Source of the DNA: Bactrocera neohumeralis | Taxonomy: Eukaryota; Arthropoda; Insecta; Diptera; Tephritidae | DNA: 64,000 bases | Direction of reading: 5' to 3' | Assembly (NCBI RefSeq): GCF_024586455.1 | Contig: NC_065922.1 | Coordinates: 36,328,089-36,392,088, forward strand | Shown here: piece after piece, positions 46,101 to 54,024 of the stretch | Layout: every line of letters starts with the position of its first letter | How positions within the stretch are numbered: the stretch's first letter is position 1 | Program-made: the position numbers and the translations under genes | The notes under the pieces: generated by a model | What the model saw: the letters and a program-made list of their open reading frames with translations, nothing else | What the model was told of the DNA's origin: nothing | Database searches by the model: none

Positions 46101-49100
46101 CTACAAAAACAACAGTTTCCTCTGGTTACATTAGTGAGATCTTTTTTCCACACTTCGGTAATATTAACACTGATCCTAAGGCAAGTTAAGACCCTCAGTA
46201 ATTTTCCCCTTATTTGAAAGCTTCTTTTCGAAGCATACAAGGAAAGCTGGCTTGGCTTGCTCAGCCTATTCTGGCTGAGGAGCCTATTTTGAAGGCGATA
46301 ATAAAGATTTATATTAAAATATGTGAAAATATAGTTTTATTTTGTTAGTCCGGGTCCAATTTGATCAGATGGTATAACTTTCTCTAGCAGGGTTGCTCTT
46401 CTCCGACAATTTTCTCTCTTTCGACAATTTGTGTGCCTAATTTAAATTTTGATTTAGTCCAAGAGCTTTTGTCTTTTGAGCACCTCCGTGGGTTCGAAGT
46501 GCTTAAGTAAAAAGTAAACAAAAAAATTATCTTATCGTTGTCGAGTGTTCTAGGAATCACCCAATCAATCTAAAATTATTGCAACCAATGTTTTGCTTCT
46601 GCGCTAAGCTGCATTCTTTCGAACAACTGATTGTAAATCATTAAGTGTATTTTAGATTCAAGCAAAATGTGGATGTTTACCAAGTTTATTTATATTTTGT
46701 TTACAAAATTTCTATTGTTTTCGTTTGCAGATTTACGTGCTAACAGTGCTTTTAATGCCGATTCGCGTGTTCGGCTGTCTTCTCTCACTTCTATCCGCAT
46801 GGATGTTCGCCTGCATCGGCCTGTACGGCCTCACACTCGACGATTTAAAGGCGAGACCTATAACCGGCTGGCGAAGGTAAACATATGGAAAACACTAAAT
46901 TTCACATCTTTATTGCACGTTTTTACGCATTTGCCACATTTCAGACAGTTTCAACGAATCACCTCCGGTGCAATGCGTACACTCTTCGCTGCCGGAACAT
47001 TTCATCATGTCAAATTGACTGGCGAACGTGCGTCACCGAAGCAAGCACCCATCATGGTGGTGGCGCCGCACTCTTCCTATGTCGATTCGATCATTGTGGT
47101 AGCAACTGGTCCACCATCGATTGTGGCGAAGCGTGAGACCTCCGATATACCACTGTTGGGCAGTAAGTTCGCCACACCACTAAAAATTATGGATTTTTTC
47201 TTGACGAAATACTTTTTTTTTTTCATTCCAAAGAAATCATCAATTTCGCGCAACCCATTTATGTGCAACGCGAGGATCCGAATTCTCGGCAGAACACCAT
47301 ACGTGAGATTGTAGAGCGTGCACGCTCTGAAGAGGAGTGGCCACAAGTTGTTATCTTTTCGGAGGGCACGTGTACCAATCGCAAGGCCTTGATTAAATTT
47401 AAGCCTGGTGCTTTCTATCCAGGTGTACCTGTACAACCAGTATTGCTCAAGTACCCTAACAAATATGATTCATTCACGTGGACTTGGGACGGTCCAGGCG
47501 TGTAAGTATGCTCAAAAATATTTAATCCGCTTTAAATTTTTTTGTTTCATATTTTTTCATCGTTGTATTTAAATTTTTAAACCATGAATCGGGTACATTA
47601 ATTTTGCCACGAAGTTAGTAACACCCAGAAGGCAATGTCCGAGACCCTGTAAAATATATATTATTTATTATTTGAGGTGTCTTAAGAATTTAAATCTGCC
47701 ACTCTGATAATTTTTATGGCCAAAAGAAAACGTCGGAGACTCTATGAAGAATGTATATACCTAAATAAATGATCAGCATGGCGAGCTGATGTCCGTATGT
47801 TTGTACGAACTAGCCCTTCAGTTTTTGCGATATCGGTTTGAAATTTTGTTCGCGTCCTTTTCTCTTCAAGAAGCTGCTCATATGTCGGATCTGTCCATAT
47901 CGGACCATTATGACATATAACTGCCATACAAACTGCAACATCAAAACCAAGTCCTTGTATGAGAAACTTGTTTATTTGCGCAGATATCTTTACGAAATTT
48001 GGCATGGATCATTATCCTAGACAAGGGCATAATATCCGAACAAATTGTTCAGATCGGACTACTATAGCATATAGCTGTCATACAAACAGAAGGATCAAAA
48101 TTAAGTTTTGTTTAGAAAAATTTTTACTATTTGGCATGGATCATTATTCGAGACAAGGGCATAATATCCGAACAAATTGTTCAGATCGGACTACTATAGC
48201 TTATAGTTGCCATACAAACAGAAGTATAAAAATTAAGTTTTGTATAGAAAAATTTTTAATTTGACCAGATATTTTCACGAAAATTGGCACGAATTATAAG
48301 CCTAGGTAACGATATAATCTCTGAAGAAATCATGCAAATCAGACCACTGTATCATATAGCCACCATACAAACTGACCGATAAAAATCAAGTTCTTATTGG
48401 AAAACTTTGTCATTTGACGAGATATCTTCTCGAAATTTGGCATGAGTTATTGTCCCAGGCAACGGTGTAATCTCCGGAGAAATTGTTCAGTTCGAGTCAC
48501 TGTAGCATATAGCTGCCATACAAATTGACCAATCAAAACCAAGTTCTTACAAGAAAATCGAAGTTAAGTTATTTTTTTTTTGTTATATTTGGTGAAACTG
48601 ACATAAAAATGTTAATTAACTAATAATTTTTTTAGACTTAAATTTGATTAAATTGAGTTAGTGCATTCGTCAGTCTAATCGATTATAAAGAGTTTTCCTC
48701 CAACAACGGCCTTATATAAATGTTTTAGTCGAAAATGGTTCAAGAAACACAGAGAGTTTATGGAGGTGGTTATTTTCAAATATCGAACTAATGAGTTTAT
48801 TTATATGTTTAAAAATCTTCTCATAGAAATACTTCCCTCATTTTGAAAAGCGTTTAAAGTTACAGAATCCTCAATATTTTAATTAGATTAAAATTAAAAT
48901 TTAACCCTTTAATTCCCTATCTGGATATCCAATATATATCTAATATTCTCAATTGATTTTATTTGCTCTTTAGTCTGAAACTGCTTTGGATGACAATGGC
49001 GCAATTCTATAGTCGTTGTGAAATCGAATTTTTACCGGTGTACACACCGTCAGAGGAGGAAAAGGCTGATGCAAATTTATATGCGAAAAATGTGCGAGAT

Positions 49101-52100
49101 GTTATGGCCAAGTAAGTGTGAGATCCGAGTTAACATACATTTACTTATTTTAGCACATTTTGAATTTGCATTAATTTGTTCACTTTTTTCATCATTCTTT
49201 CTACCTATCAGAGCGCTTGGTGTGCCAACGTCAGAATACTCTTTCGAAGATGTGATTACAATGAGTCGTGCCAAAGATATGCGTGTGCCCTTCCCTGGCG
49301 ATATTATCGAAATTGAACGAGTGCTTTACAATTTGGGGTAAGTTTGAGTAGTTGCATGACATATACTTTGTTGATTCTCAATACAAAATGCAAAAAAGCT
49401 TTTTATCACATAATAATCAATTTTATTTCTGTGACAATTTTTAAAAGTAGCTTCAGTCAGTAGGGTAATCTGACCTGTTTTTTTGACATTTTTTTTGTCA
49501 TAGAAATTTTTATTCTACAACAGAACTTTTTTCACATATCATGAGGTATATCGTGGAGTATATAAACAATTTTTTTTGGAATTTTTTGATGACATCTGTC
49601 GGAGAAATGGCTGGCGGACACGACTTCTCATGTTTAGATCATCTGAAACACAAAAAAACCCAATTTATTCTTAAAAAGTATGTGAATGGTTATCGTTCCT
49701 ACTACAATCATGAAAAAATGTTAATAAATAAAAAAGTAATTAACGTTTTTTTTTAATGTTTTTTGCATAAATTTTGTCATAACATTGTCAATAAATTATA
49801 AAAAAAAATTGTGAATCTAGTAGGGACGATAGCCAGGCGTTTTGTGAATATTAAAAAAAAAAAATAAGCAAATCGGTTGAGTGGTTCGACCGGAATCATG
49901 TCCGCCAGTTTGAAAAAGTGTGTTTTGAGAAACGCATTTAAAGTTTGAGGTGTTGCACTCCGAGCGCACCGAACGTCGAGCGGTATTATTATTTTTGGGC
50001 CTTTTTCGAAACCTTCCAATAGTAAAGTGGGTTTCTACATTAATTCTAAGGGTATAAGGGAACAGAAAATGCAAAAAAAAATAAAATTTTGAAAAAAGAT
50101 TACCCTACTGACCCCTTAAGTCGAATAAAGCTAAAATAGATACTTCGATTTCAAGTTATCATCTTTCATAACCTATATTTCTTTTATGAAATTCTGTAGT
50201 TCGGATACTAACTTTTTTAAATTAAAATTATAATAATTTAATTATTTTTAACTCAGCTTATTTTAACTTATGCTACTTTAATTTATATTTTGATATTTAT
50301 GTTAACATTTTTGTTACCAATCGCTTATTTTGCTTTATTCCAATTTCCATTTTGCAGTTTCCTCCCAGATTCCGTGCGTGATCAAGAATTAGTTGCTGAC
50401 TTTCTTAGCATAAACAATACTGACCGTTTAGACATATTCACCTTTGCTGAATTGCTGCGGATCGACCCCAAAAATTCGCAATTACTCCAGCTTTTCGCAT
50501 TACTAGATCATGTAAGATTTGTAAATACCGTTTTTTTTAGATATCCTGTTTCATTCGCTCTTATTCCTTTTGCAGCATCACAGGTATACAGTCAATTTGA
50601 AGAGTTTTCTTTTATGCTCCCTGTTTTGTAAACTAAAGAACGAAGAGATTATCGTGTTTCTGCGCGCCATAGCTACTGTAAGTGAAAAACCTTTTATTTT
50701 TTATTTTATTTTATTATATTTTTATTGGCACCTCATTCTGTCTACATTTCTAATCATTAAAACAATTTGAAGATTAAAATTGAAAAAAAAAATATTAAAA
50801 AATTGTAAAAAAAATTAAACCCCGACGCGGATAGGGGTTTGTAATAGAAAATTTAATATTCGTATTTCGGTAAAGTTTTTTAATCAACGCTTGTATGTTT
50901 ATATTTATTTCCCGTTAATTTTGCTTTTGATCTCAATTTTCATACGTATTTGTGCATTTCGGGATGAACGTATGAAATCCATAGTGAAAGTCTCTTTTAT
51001 TAAATTTAGTTTGTAGTTTTTGTTATGTGGTGTGTACATCTGCAAATATGTTTCAGAATTGCAGATAACTTTGTGTAAACTTCAATTGAACGGTATTCAT
51101 GGAAGTATAATTAGTGGGTATTCCTTATCGGTAATAATTCTGTAATACAATATGTGAGCAGCAACAAATTTATAAAGTTGTATGTTTTACAATCTCTTTT
51201 TATTCCATCTAGATTATTTTTATGAAAAATTACTTAATTTATGTCAGATGTGTGTTCGATTCGCAACTCTCTAACTTTTGCTGAGCTGATAACAGCTTGC
51301 TTACGGAGTTTTTGAAAGCACATTTTCGATTCATATATATTTTTAATAGAGACCTGTTATGAATTAATACAATTTAATTTATGCGAATATGAAAAGAAAA
51401 CATATTGTTCCAATACTGCCTGCAAACTGTTGCCCTTAACTAATTTGAACTATTTAGGCCTATATACTTGTAATTGCTATAAATATATACATATGTATAG
51501 TTAAAATCGCTTTATTACAATCAATGATATATTATTGTAATACATTCGAAGAATTGTATGGAGAATGTTTACGAAAAATATTATACATATATTAAAAAAT
51601 GTGACTATTGCCATTATTCGAACATATCTAAGAAAAAAATAGTTTTTCGTTGTATATACGTCACAAAACTCGTAATTTTGTCAATTTTGCTCCAATCAAC
51701 TTGAATAATATTCTTGTTGTTCTCGATTTTGTGCTTACAATTCATGAAAGTATTGTGTTCGAAGTAAATACGGAGAAAATGTCAAAAACATATTTATCAA
51801 TTAAACGGCTGTTATGAGCTTTTCTTTTATAATTTGCGAGTTGATAATCATATTTTAACGATCAGCAATAATCTGCTTTTGGACGATTCCATTAACCTTT
51901 ATACCTTTACTATTACATATATTTACTATTGCGGATAGCGTAACTTGATACTCATATTTGCTTTTAGAATCTTAAAATTTGTCAGCATATTGTGGACAAT
52001 TTCTTTATAATTTTGTGCTTTATGATTAACTAGAAAAAATTCGGCTGTCAACATTAAACATTTTCAAGCTTCACAGAGCATATCTTTCAATCTTTCATGA

Positions 52101-53466
52101 ACTAACGTATTTGAGCAAATTTTCTACTAATGTAGAAACTTGGTTTTCAATAAATCGATTGTCAAAAATATTCAGTTATCATTGAGCGGTAGCGATTCCC
52201 ATTCACAGTAACGTGGTGGTCTTGGTTATCACGGAAAAAATACGGCTCAGTGACGTCGCCAGCCCATAAACCGCACAATTTTTTCAATGGTGACTCATGT
52301 AGTACGTGTGGATTACTGCCTGACCAATAACGCAAATTTTGCTTATTGACGAAGCCATTCAGCCAGAAATGAGCCTCATCGCTGAAGATGATTTTTTGAT
52401 GAAAATCCGGATCATTTTCGAGTTGTTGCTCAGCCCAATTCACGGACATCCGACGATTTTGGTGGTCAAGTGGCTTCAGTTCTTGCATTAATTTGATCTT
52501 GTAAGGATGCAGGCCAAGACATTTTCGTAAAATTCGCCACAATGACGTCACACAGATGTCCGACGCTTGAAAACAACGTGTGAGAGACTAATTTGAAAAA
52601 CAAATTTAAAAACCTTAACACCCTTTCTGTGCAATTTTCCATACACTTCTTATAAGACACGGATGGCCTTCAGTGTCCTTTGCTCACCAGTGCCACTTCT
52701 TAAATAATGAACGCTCTAATTTCCATAACTTCCTAAATTAATTTTAATTGTATACCGTTAGAATTGCATTTGTCAAAACTTTTACCTATTCATTCAATTC
52801 CTACGATTTCTTCAGATATATGATTTTTTTTTAGTTTTGAATGTACCGCGTTTAAACATAACTTAAGACTAGATCGGAGTAATTACGAATCATGAATATA
52901 ACTAACATGGCTCCGTTGCCTTCCAATCTTTCTAACTACCCCATGTGGGAGTAATACTACACTAAACACTGCATTCATATTCACCACATTTACATTCACC
53001 ACACGATAGAGGATTTATGGTCGTGATTTATTGATCCATGAATCTCGTAAAAAAACATATCTCATTACTAACTCATACGCTTTATTTGGAGTTATAAAAA
53101 AATGTTGGGTGTTAGCCCCCTGTGTTTGATGCATAATATTAATTTATACCCCTCAGCTGTACACGGAGTCAACGCAACGTATTACACGTCAAAGCTTCGC
53201 ACGCATACTGCGGCACACGGGCAAAATGACGCCGGAAAAGTGCGATGCACTATTCTTTGCCATCGATAGCACGAACAAAGGCTGCATTTCATTTGGTGAG
53301 TTTGCATTTTTTACCATTATAATTATTTATTAATTATATATATATTCCTTTTCATATAAAAGATGAGTTCGAACGTTATACCAAGGATCATCCGCAGTAC
53401 AAATTCCTTTATAAGAAGCAGGAGCACTTAAGGCGGACACAAGCGGGCGGAAATGTAAAAAAGTAA
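30960..53466 (+). CDS. LPCAT: lysophosphatidylcholine acyltransferase (LPCAT1/2 family), ten exons
   Basis: Spliced product 536 residues, close to the family length (human LPCAT1 534). It transfers an acyl group from acyl-CoA to lysophosphatidylcholine (Lands-cycle phospholipid remodelling) at ER or lipid-droplet membranes. Exons: 30960-31175, 46731-46876, 46945-47162, 47234-47501, 48974-49111, 49212-49337, 50358-50511, 50576-50677, 53157-53295, 53363-53466. All junctions are GT-AG and keep one frame (1611 nt in total). Visible: an N-terminal polar region, a membrane segment at about 73-106 (IYVLTVLLMPIRVFGCLL...), the acyltransferase HX4D motif H163-D168 (APHSSYVDS), the GPPSIVAKRE block, the EGTC motif at 237-240, PGVPVQP, and a C-terminal EF-hand-like part (DSTNKGCISFDEFERYT). 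The residue before EGTC is Ser where relatives usually have Pro (FPEGTC). The protein ends NVKK, not a canonical KKXX signal. The Drosophila counterpart is CG32699. Confidence 0.95.
31176..33219. other. LPCAT intron 1, 5' part
   Basis: At about 32,018-32,206 there are three tandem units of about 64 bases (each with CTTGAGTTTCCT-like, ATTTCCGATTTTATCTTCAT and AAATCAACGAA). 32,875-32,922 holds a truncated copy of the dispersed GAGTTGAC repeat (see 56,975). An open frame at 32,213-32,398 (NSHSDFNASVNIYSDFVILP) has acceptor- and donor-like ends but no support. Confidence 0.5.
33220..34170 (-). pseudogene. mariner transposase relic, nearly full-span
   Basis: Read on the minus strand across frames it runs from the N-terminal part (VVQSLQRRSRDR-like, DILGIKPVL) through TWIYEFDM-like HGFMSLTCKQ, KPRQSRSKIKMMLIA, GLVHHELVAERQTANMQFYL, a damaged HDNAPSH block, TEFEAQNAM, to MKCFEDWKNRWHKCIISDE. 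Many frameshifts and stops. It lies antisense to LPCAT in intron 1. Confidence 0.8.
34490..34740 (-). pseudogene. possible mariner N-terminal fragment
   Basis: The minus strand contains KLEWHKAFSEGSEVKK, matching the mariner block EWHKAFSEGRE. The rest (ARNDSFTYGSSSSRFPVVDQ) is not recognised. The fragment is short and isolated. Confidence 0.35.
34741..35607. other. intronic non-coding DNA
   Basis: AT-rich unique sequence with a poly-T run at about 35,172-35,192 and CATATATGTATG-type microsatellites at 35,420-35,600. No gene or relic recognised. Confidence 0.4.
35608..35880 (-). pseudogene. DDE_3-type Tc1/mariner-superfamily transposase fragment
   Basis: The minus strand reads CGLWAGGIDRYRATIIDYLI, clearly related to the CGLYAGGI..GDRYRSML block at 45,147-45,665. 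Its downstream side ends in CAGTGTTCGGCAAAAAAATA, which could be a terminal repeat. Only the middle of the transposase remains. Confidence 0.6.
35890..37110 (-). pseudogene. LINE (R1/LOA-like) with endonuclease and RT parts, internally deleted
   Basis: Near 37,010 the minus strand starts MQLNLNHCEAAQDHLKQTVY and EKEVDVATISEQYKNISDAT, the first block of an AP-type endonuclease. The sequence then skips to the RT domain: AKRFGNVTAPGVNGIPNKAL, FAELFTWCLQKGVFPKIWKT, then in other frames TIGMILERIICAQL and ISALERNETPDFLV. Frameshifts and at least one large deletion make it inactive. Clade placement is by resemblance of these motifs. Confidence 0.78.
37170..38028 (-). mobile_element. DINE-1-like (Helentron-associated) family 2, near-complete
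   Basis: In plus coordinates it starts AACAAGTAAGGAAGGGCTAA and GTTCGGGTGTCACCGAAC, i.e. a hairpin close to a CTTG terminus on the minus strand, and ends in the hairpin ACTCTCCTTAGCAACATTGT/TGCGAGAGT. It contains CCACGCCCATTTT blocks and GGACGGACAGACAGACA, the layout seen in Drosophila INE-1/DINE-1 elements. Non-coding and non-autonomous. Confidence 0.75.
38090..38640 (-). pseudogene. Tc1-like transposase relic
   Basis: The minus strand holds GCRNIMIWGRVSMPKRCC (Tc1 KHGGGSVMVWGCFS) and, further upstream, AWNGSNNVKK. Stops and frameshifts throughout. It is distinct from the element at 5121. Confidence 0.55.
38995..39545 (+). repeat. DINE-like family 2, diverged copy
   Basis: Contains TTTGTAACACCTAAA, ATAAATGATCAAGATGACGA, GACCGTCCGTCTGTCTG, GCTGTAGCTTGAGTAAAAAT and CTACGCCCACAAAACG, matching the family at 37,170-38,028 in the opposite orientation. 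Confidence 0.55.
39550..40095 (-). pseudogene. RTE/F52C9.6-type LINE C-terminal relic
   Basis: The minus strand gives NFEVVNNFLYLGTSINTNKQ, CYFGLARQLRSKVLSRRTKT, LYKSLIISVLLYGAEPWTMT and GPLRIGIVQRIKRHWLR, followed in another frame by LKVFGTVRRGKQRKQRSPLR and WKDKVENDLASPGIS. This is the same family as 4385-5118. Short deletions and frameshifts make it non-functional. Confidence 0.78.
40422..41030 (+). pseudogene. internally deleted Tc1-like transposase relic
   Basis: Starts MSKKKKLCALEVRPDKKIAF, a paired-like helix-turn-helix N-terminus, then (frame change) MVRHAVVNEPSNKKRGTKPA and VRRRLRDHDLSAHIPKVPFV. After NGMLEKDFEGAKRWFDERNV it jumps to the end: DINPIENLWTDVKESVA (third catalytic region), IERCQKLVD and PRRCAAILKNKGHATKY. 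The middle with the first catalytic Asp is missing. Confidence 0.7.
41155..41538. repeat. near-identical repeat, copy A
   Basis: ATTCATTGAAATTAGTTAAG through TTGTATATATGTATATACAT matches 44,624-45,038 almost base for base, with small indels in simple sequence and a few substitutions (for example GAAATCGAGC versus GAAATTGAGC). Copy A ends in the target site of the fold-back element at 41,539. Confidence 0.85.
41539..42445. mobile_element. 907-bp fold-back hAT-type element (TAGGGTG family)
   Basis: Begins TAGGGTGATTCAAA and ends TTTGAATCACCCTA with a perfect 8-base duplication ATATACAT at 41,531-41,538 and 42,446-42,453. The two halves are extended inverted repeats of roughly 430 bases: ACACCTCTAAGAAAGCCTCT, AACGGGAAGGTCCTCCGCCT, AACAAGATATTT and AAAAGATATTAACGGTTGAA recur inverted in the right half. 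A shorter central part (about 41,900-42,050) is unpaired and holds an extra copy of CTTTCTTAGAGGTGTCTAGG. No coding capacity. It is the largest relative of the copies at 16,425, 18,430 and 20,459. Confidence 0.9.
42959..43487 (+). mobile_element. DINE-1-like family 1, near-complete copy
   Basis: The 5' end holds the hairpin ATACCCTGAACAGGGTAT. The 3' end holds the hairpin CTTCGGTGCAGCCGAAG followed by TTAACGTTTTTTCTTG. Internal CGTCTGTCGGTCTGTCCGTC and the phrase ATATAGCTGCCATATAAACT are repeated in degenerate units. Non-coding; same architecture as Drosophila INE-1. Confidence 0.75.
43495..44480 (-). pseudogene. mariner transposase relic (mellifera-like)
   Basis: The minus strand reads MTKLCAKLVPRELTFDQRQL, YVTMNETWLHHFTLKFNRQS and EWTAHDAPAPKCEKIQEKAD, then (frame change) KVLFHQDNALSSEKTMAQIH with the second catalytic Asp, a broken HPPYSPDLAP block, and SDFKKMLARKKFSSNEWEIA to IEKLEGYFKQCITIEGNYEK. 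The N-terminal end is frame-broken and runs into the assembly gap. It abuts the DINE element at its C-terminal side. Confidence 0.8.
44524..44623. other. assembly gap (100 N)
   Basis: Exactly 100 undetermined bases, the usual placeholder for a scaffold join of unknown length. Confidence 0.99.
44624..45038. repeat. near-identical repeat, copy B
   Basis: Starts at the first base after the gap and repeats 41,155-41,538 with minor differences (extra TTTTATGATTT, an extra GTATGTA, CCGTTAACTGCAAC in place of ATATTAC). It continues to the same TATATGTATAT site, where a different transposon follows. Confidence 0.85.
45040..45715 (-). pseudogene. DDE_3-type transposase, C-terminal two thirds
   Basis: From 45,665 down: MHPEKCTVLCGLYAGGIIGP, VTVNGDRYRSMLTNFLLPKM, MWFQQDGATCHTARDSMAIL (second Asp), SWPPRSCDLTPLDYFLWGYV (third Asp) and RRSRGQHLNEIIFKK stop. 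There are 36 residues between the second and third Asp, unlike mariner (34). The open frame of 172 codons is intact, but the N-terminal DNA-binding part and first Asp are missing, so it is truncated at about 45,715. The outer end is CGGGTGATTTTTTAAGAGCT, probably the terminal repeat. Confidence 0.82.
45995..46105 (-). repeat. dispersed GAGTTGAC repeat copy
   Basis: Reverse complement contains CGAGTTGACGTTCCTTGGTC, GGATAAAAATCC and GTAGACCCGACTGTTGTGG, matching the copies at 56,975 and 59,233. It is preceded by TTGTTTTTGTAG. Confidence 0.55.
46106..46730. other. LPCAT intron 1, 3' end
   Basis: Unique AT-rich sequence up to the acceptor of exon 2. No relic recognised. Confidence 0.4.
46731..46876 (+). 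CDS. LPCAT: LPCAT exon 2
   Basis: Acceptor TCGTTTGCAG; encodes the hydrophobic segment IYVLTVLLMPIRVFGCLLSL then LTLDDLKARPITGWR; donor AAG/GTAAAC, leaves phase 2. It joins exon 1 in frame across about 15.6 kb. Confidence 0.93.
46945..47162 (+). CDS. LPCAT: LPCAT exon 3, HX4D catalytic motif
   Basis: Acceptor CCACATTTCAG; contains MVVAPHSSYVDSIIVV (catalytic His163 and Asp168) and GPPSIVAKRETSDIPLLG; donor A/GTAAGT, leaves phase 1. Confidence 0.95.
47234..47501 (+). CDS. LPCAT: LPCAT exon 4, EGTC motif
   Basis: Acceptor TTCATTCCAAAG; encodes YVQREDPNSRQNT, VVIFSEGTCTNRKALIKFKP and GAFYPGVPVQPVLLKYPNKY, the acyl-acceptor and glycerol-phosphate binding blocks; donor GT/GTAAGT, leaves phase 2. 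Confidence 0.95.
47587..48575 (+). repeat. DINE-like family 1 copy with amplified internal unit, LPCAT intron 4
   Basis: Begins with AATCGGGTACATTAATTTTG-like sequence, TAACACCCAGAAGG and ATAAATGATCAGCATGGCGA, then repeats the unit GGCATGGATCATTAT...CAAATTGTTCAGATCGGAC...TATAGCTGCCATACAAA. Unit starts near 48,001 and 48,133 are almost identical; diverged ones follow near 48,285 and 48,439. The normal 3' hairpin is missing. It makes up most of LPCAT intron 4. Confidence 0.65.
48974..49111 (+). CDS. LPCAT: LPCAT exon 5
   Basis: Acceptor TTTGCTCTTTAG; encodes LKLLWMTMAQFYSRCEIEFL and PVYTPSEEEKADANLYAKNV; donor AA/GTAAGT, leaves phase 2. Confidence 0.94.
49212..49337 (+). CDS. LPCAT: LPCAT exon 6
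   Basis: Acceptor TCTACCTATCAG; encodes ALGVPTSEYSFEDVITMSRA to the VLYNLG junction; donor GG/GTAAGT, leaves phase 2. Confidence 0.93.
49456..50112. mobile_element. TIR element in LPCAT intron 6
   Basis: Perfect 16-base inverted repeats GTCAGTAGGGTAATCT at 49,456-49,471 and (inverted) 50,097-50,112. Subterminal runs of T at the left and of A at the right also pair. Small internal frames (VGEMAGGHDFSCLDHLKHKK; minus RCARSATPQTLNAFLKTHFF) are unidentified. No clear target duplication, so superfamily is unknown. Confidence 0.65.
50358..50511 (+). CDS. LPCAT: LPCAT exon 7
   Basis: Acceptor CCATTTTGCAG; encodes FLPDSVRDQELVADFLSINN to LFALLDH, the start of the regulatory EF-hand-like part; donor CAT/GTAAGA, phase 0. 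Confidence 0.92.
50576..50677 (+). CDS. LPCAT: LPCAT exon 8
   Basis: Acceptor TTCCTTTTGCAG; 34 codons HHRYTVNLKSFLLCSLFCKL to FLRAIAT; donor ACT/GTAAGT, phase 0. Confidence 0.9.
50678..52161. other. LPCAT intron 8, 5' part
   Basis: AT-rich unique sequence; no gene or relic recognised. Confidence 0.4.
52162..52665 (-). pseudogene. DDE_3-type transposase relic, middle part
   Basis: The minus strand reads MTSLWRILRKCLGLHPYKIK, RRMSVNWAEQQLENDPDFHQ, KIIFSDEAHFWLNGFVNKQN (first catalytic Asp), CGLWAGDVTEPYFFRDNQDH and VTVNGNRYRSMITEYF. It lacks the end that is preserved at 45,147-45,665, so the two fragments together show the domain order. Frame breaks upstream of 52,551. Confidence 0.75.
53157..53295 (+). 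CDS. LPCAT: LPCAT exon 9, EF-hand-like
   Basis: Acceptor TTTATACCCCTCAG; encodes LYTESTQRITRQSFARILRH and AIDSTNKGCISF, an EF-hand-like loop; donor G/GTGAGT, leaves phase 1. Confidence 0.93.
53363..53466 (+). CDS. LPCAT: LPCAT exon 10 and stop
   Basis: Acceptor TTCATATAAAAG; completes DEFERYTKDHPQYKFLYKKQ and ends GGNVKK TAA. A possible AATAAA polyadenylation signal lies near 53,985, just before a mariner element at 54,025. Confidence 0.93.
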
Positions 53467-54024
53467 ATTTAGAAAAAGTGAAAAAAGTATAAAAAAGCAA
53501 GAAAAAGTAAAAGCAAAGAAACGCTTGTGTGTGGATGTGTATGTATGTCTGCTGTCAAGAATACTGCAATTTCAAATTATAATGGATTTAAGTATTAAAA
53601 CCAAAAACAACAGACGTATGTCAAGTTAAAGCAAGAATTGTATTAATTTCATAAATATTATTTAAAGAAAGCCCCTTAAAAACGTCAGCTTAACAAAGTT
53701 AAAAGTAAAATATTTTCTATAATTGTAAAAACAAACGTATAATTTGAGCAAATAAGAAGCAAAAAATGCAAATTTGATATATTAAATGAAAAAACACAAG
53801 TGTATTTTTTAACCAACCAAAGCTTAGAGAGACAATCCAAAGTTGACGTATTTTTATAAACTCAAAAATTTGATGATGCATAAAGAGAGATCGCGGTTTA
53901 GGGGTTATATCCACTTGCAAGTCAGAAAAATACGTTTATTTGAAGTTTTTTTTTTTGTGAAAAGGCATTTTATTTAATAATTAAATAAAATAATGTATAT
54001 TTAGAGATTTTATGTACTTTAATA

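Noticed and set aside
46667..47314. 215-codon continuous frame through LPCAT exons 2-4
   Set aside because: In exon 2 it is out of frame with the acyltransferase, and it reads through introns 2 and 3; splice sites and the conserved protein define the true reading.
50820..50845. GC-rich hairpin CCCCGACGCGGATAGGGG as a possible terminator
   Set aside because: It lies inside an LPCAT intron of a eukaryotic gene, where such a terminator has no meaning.
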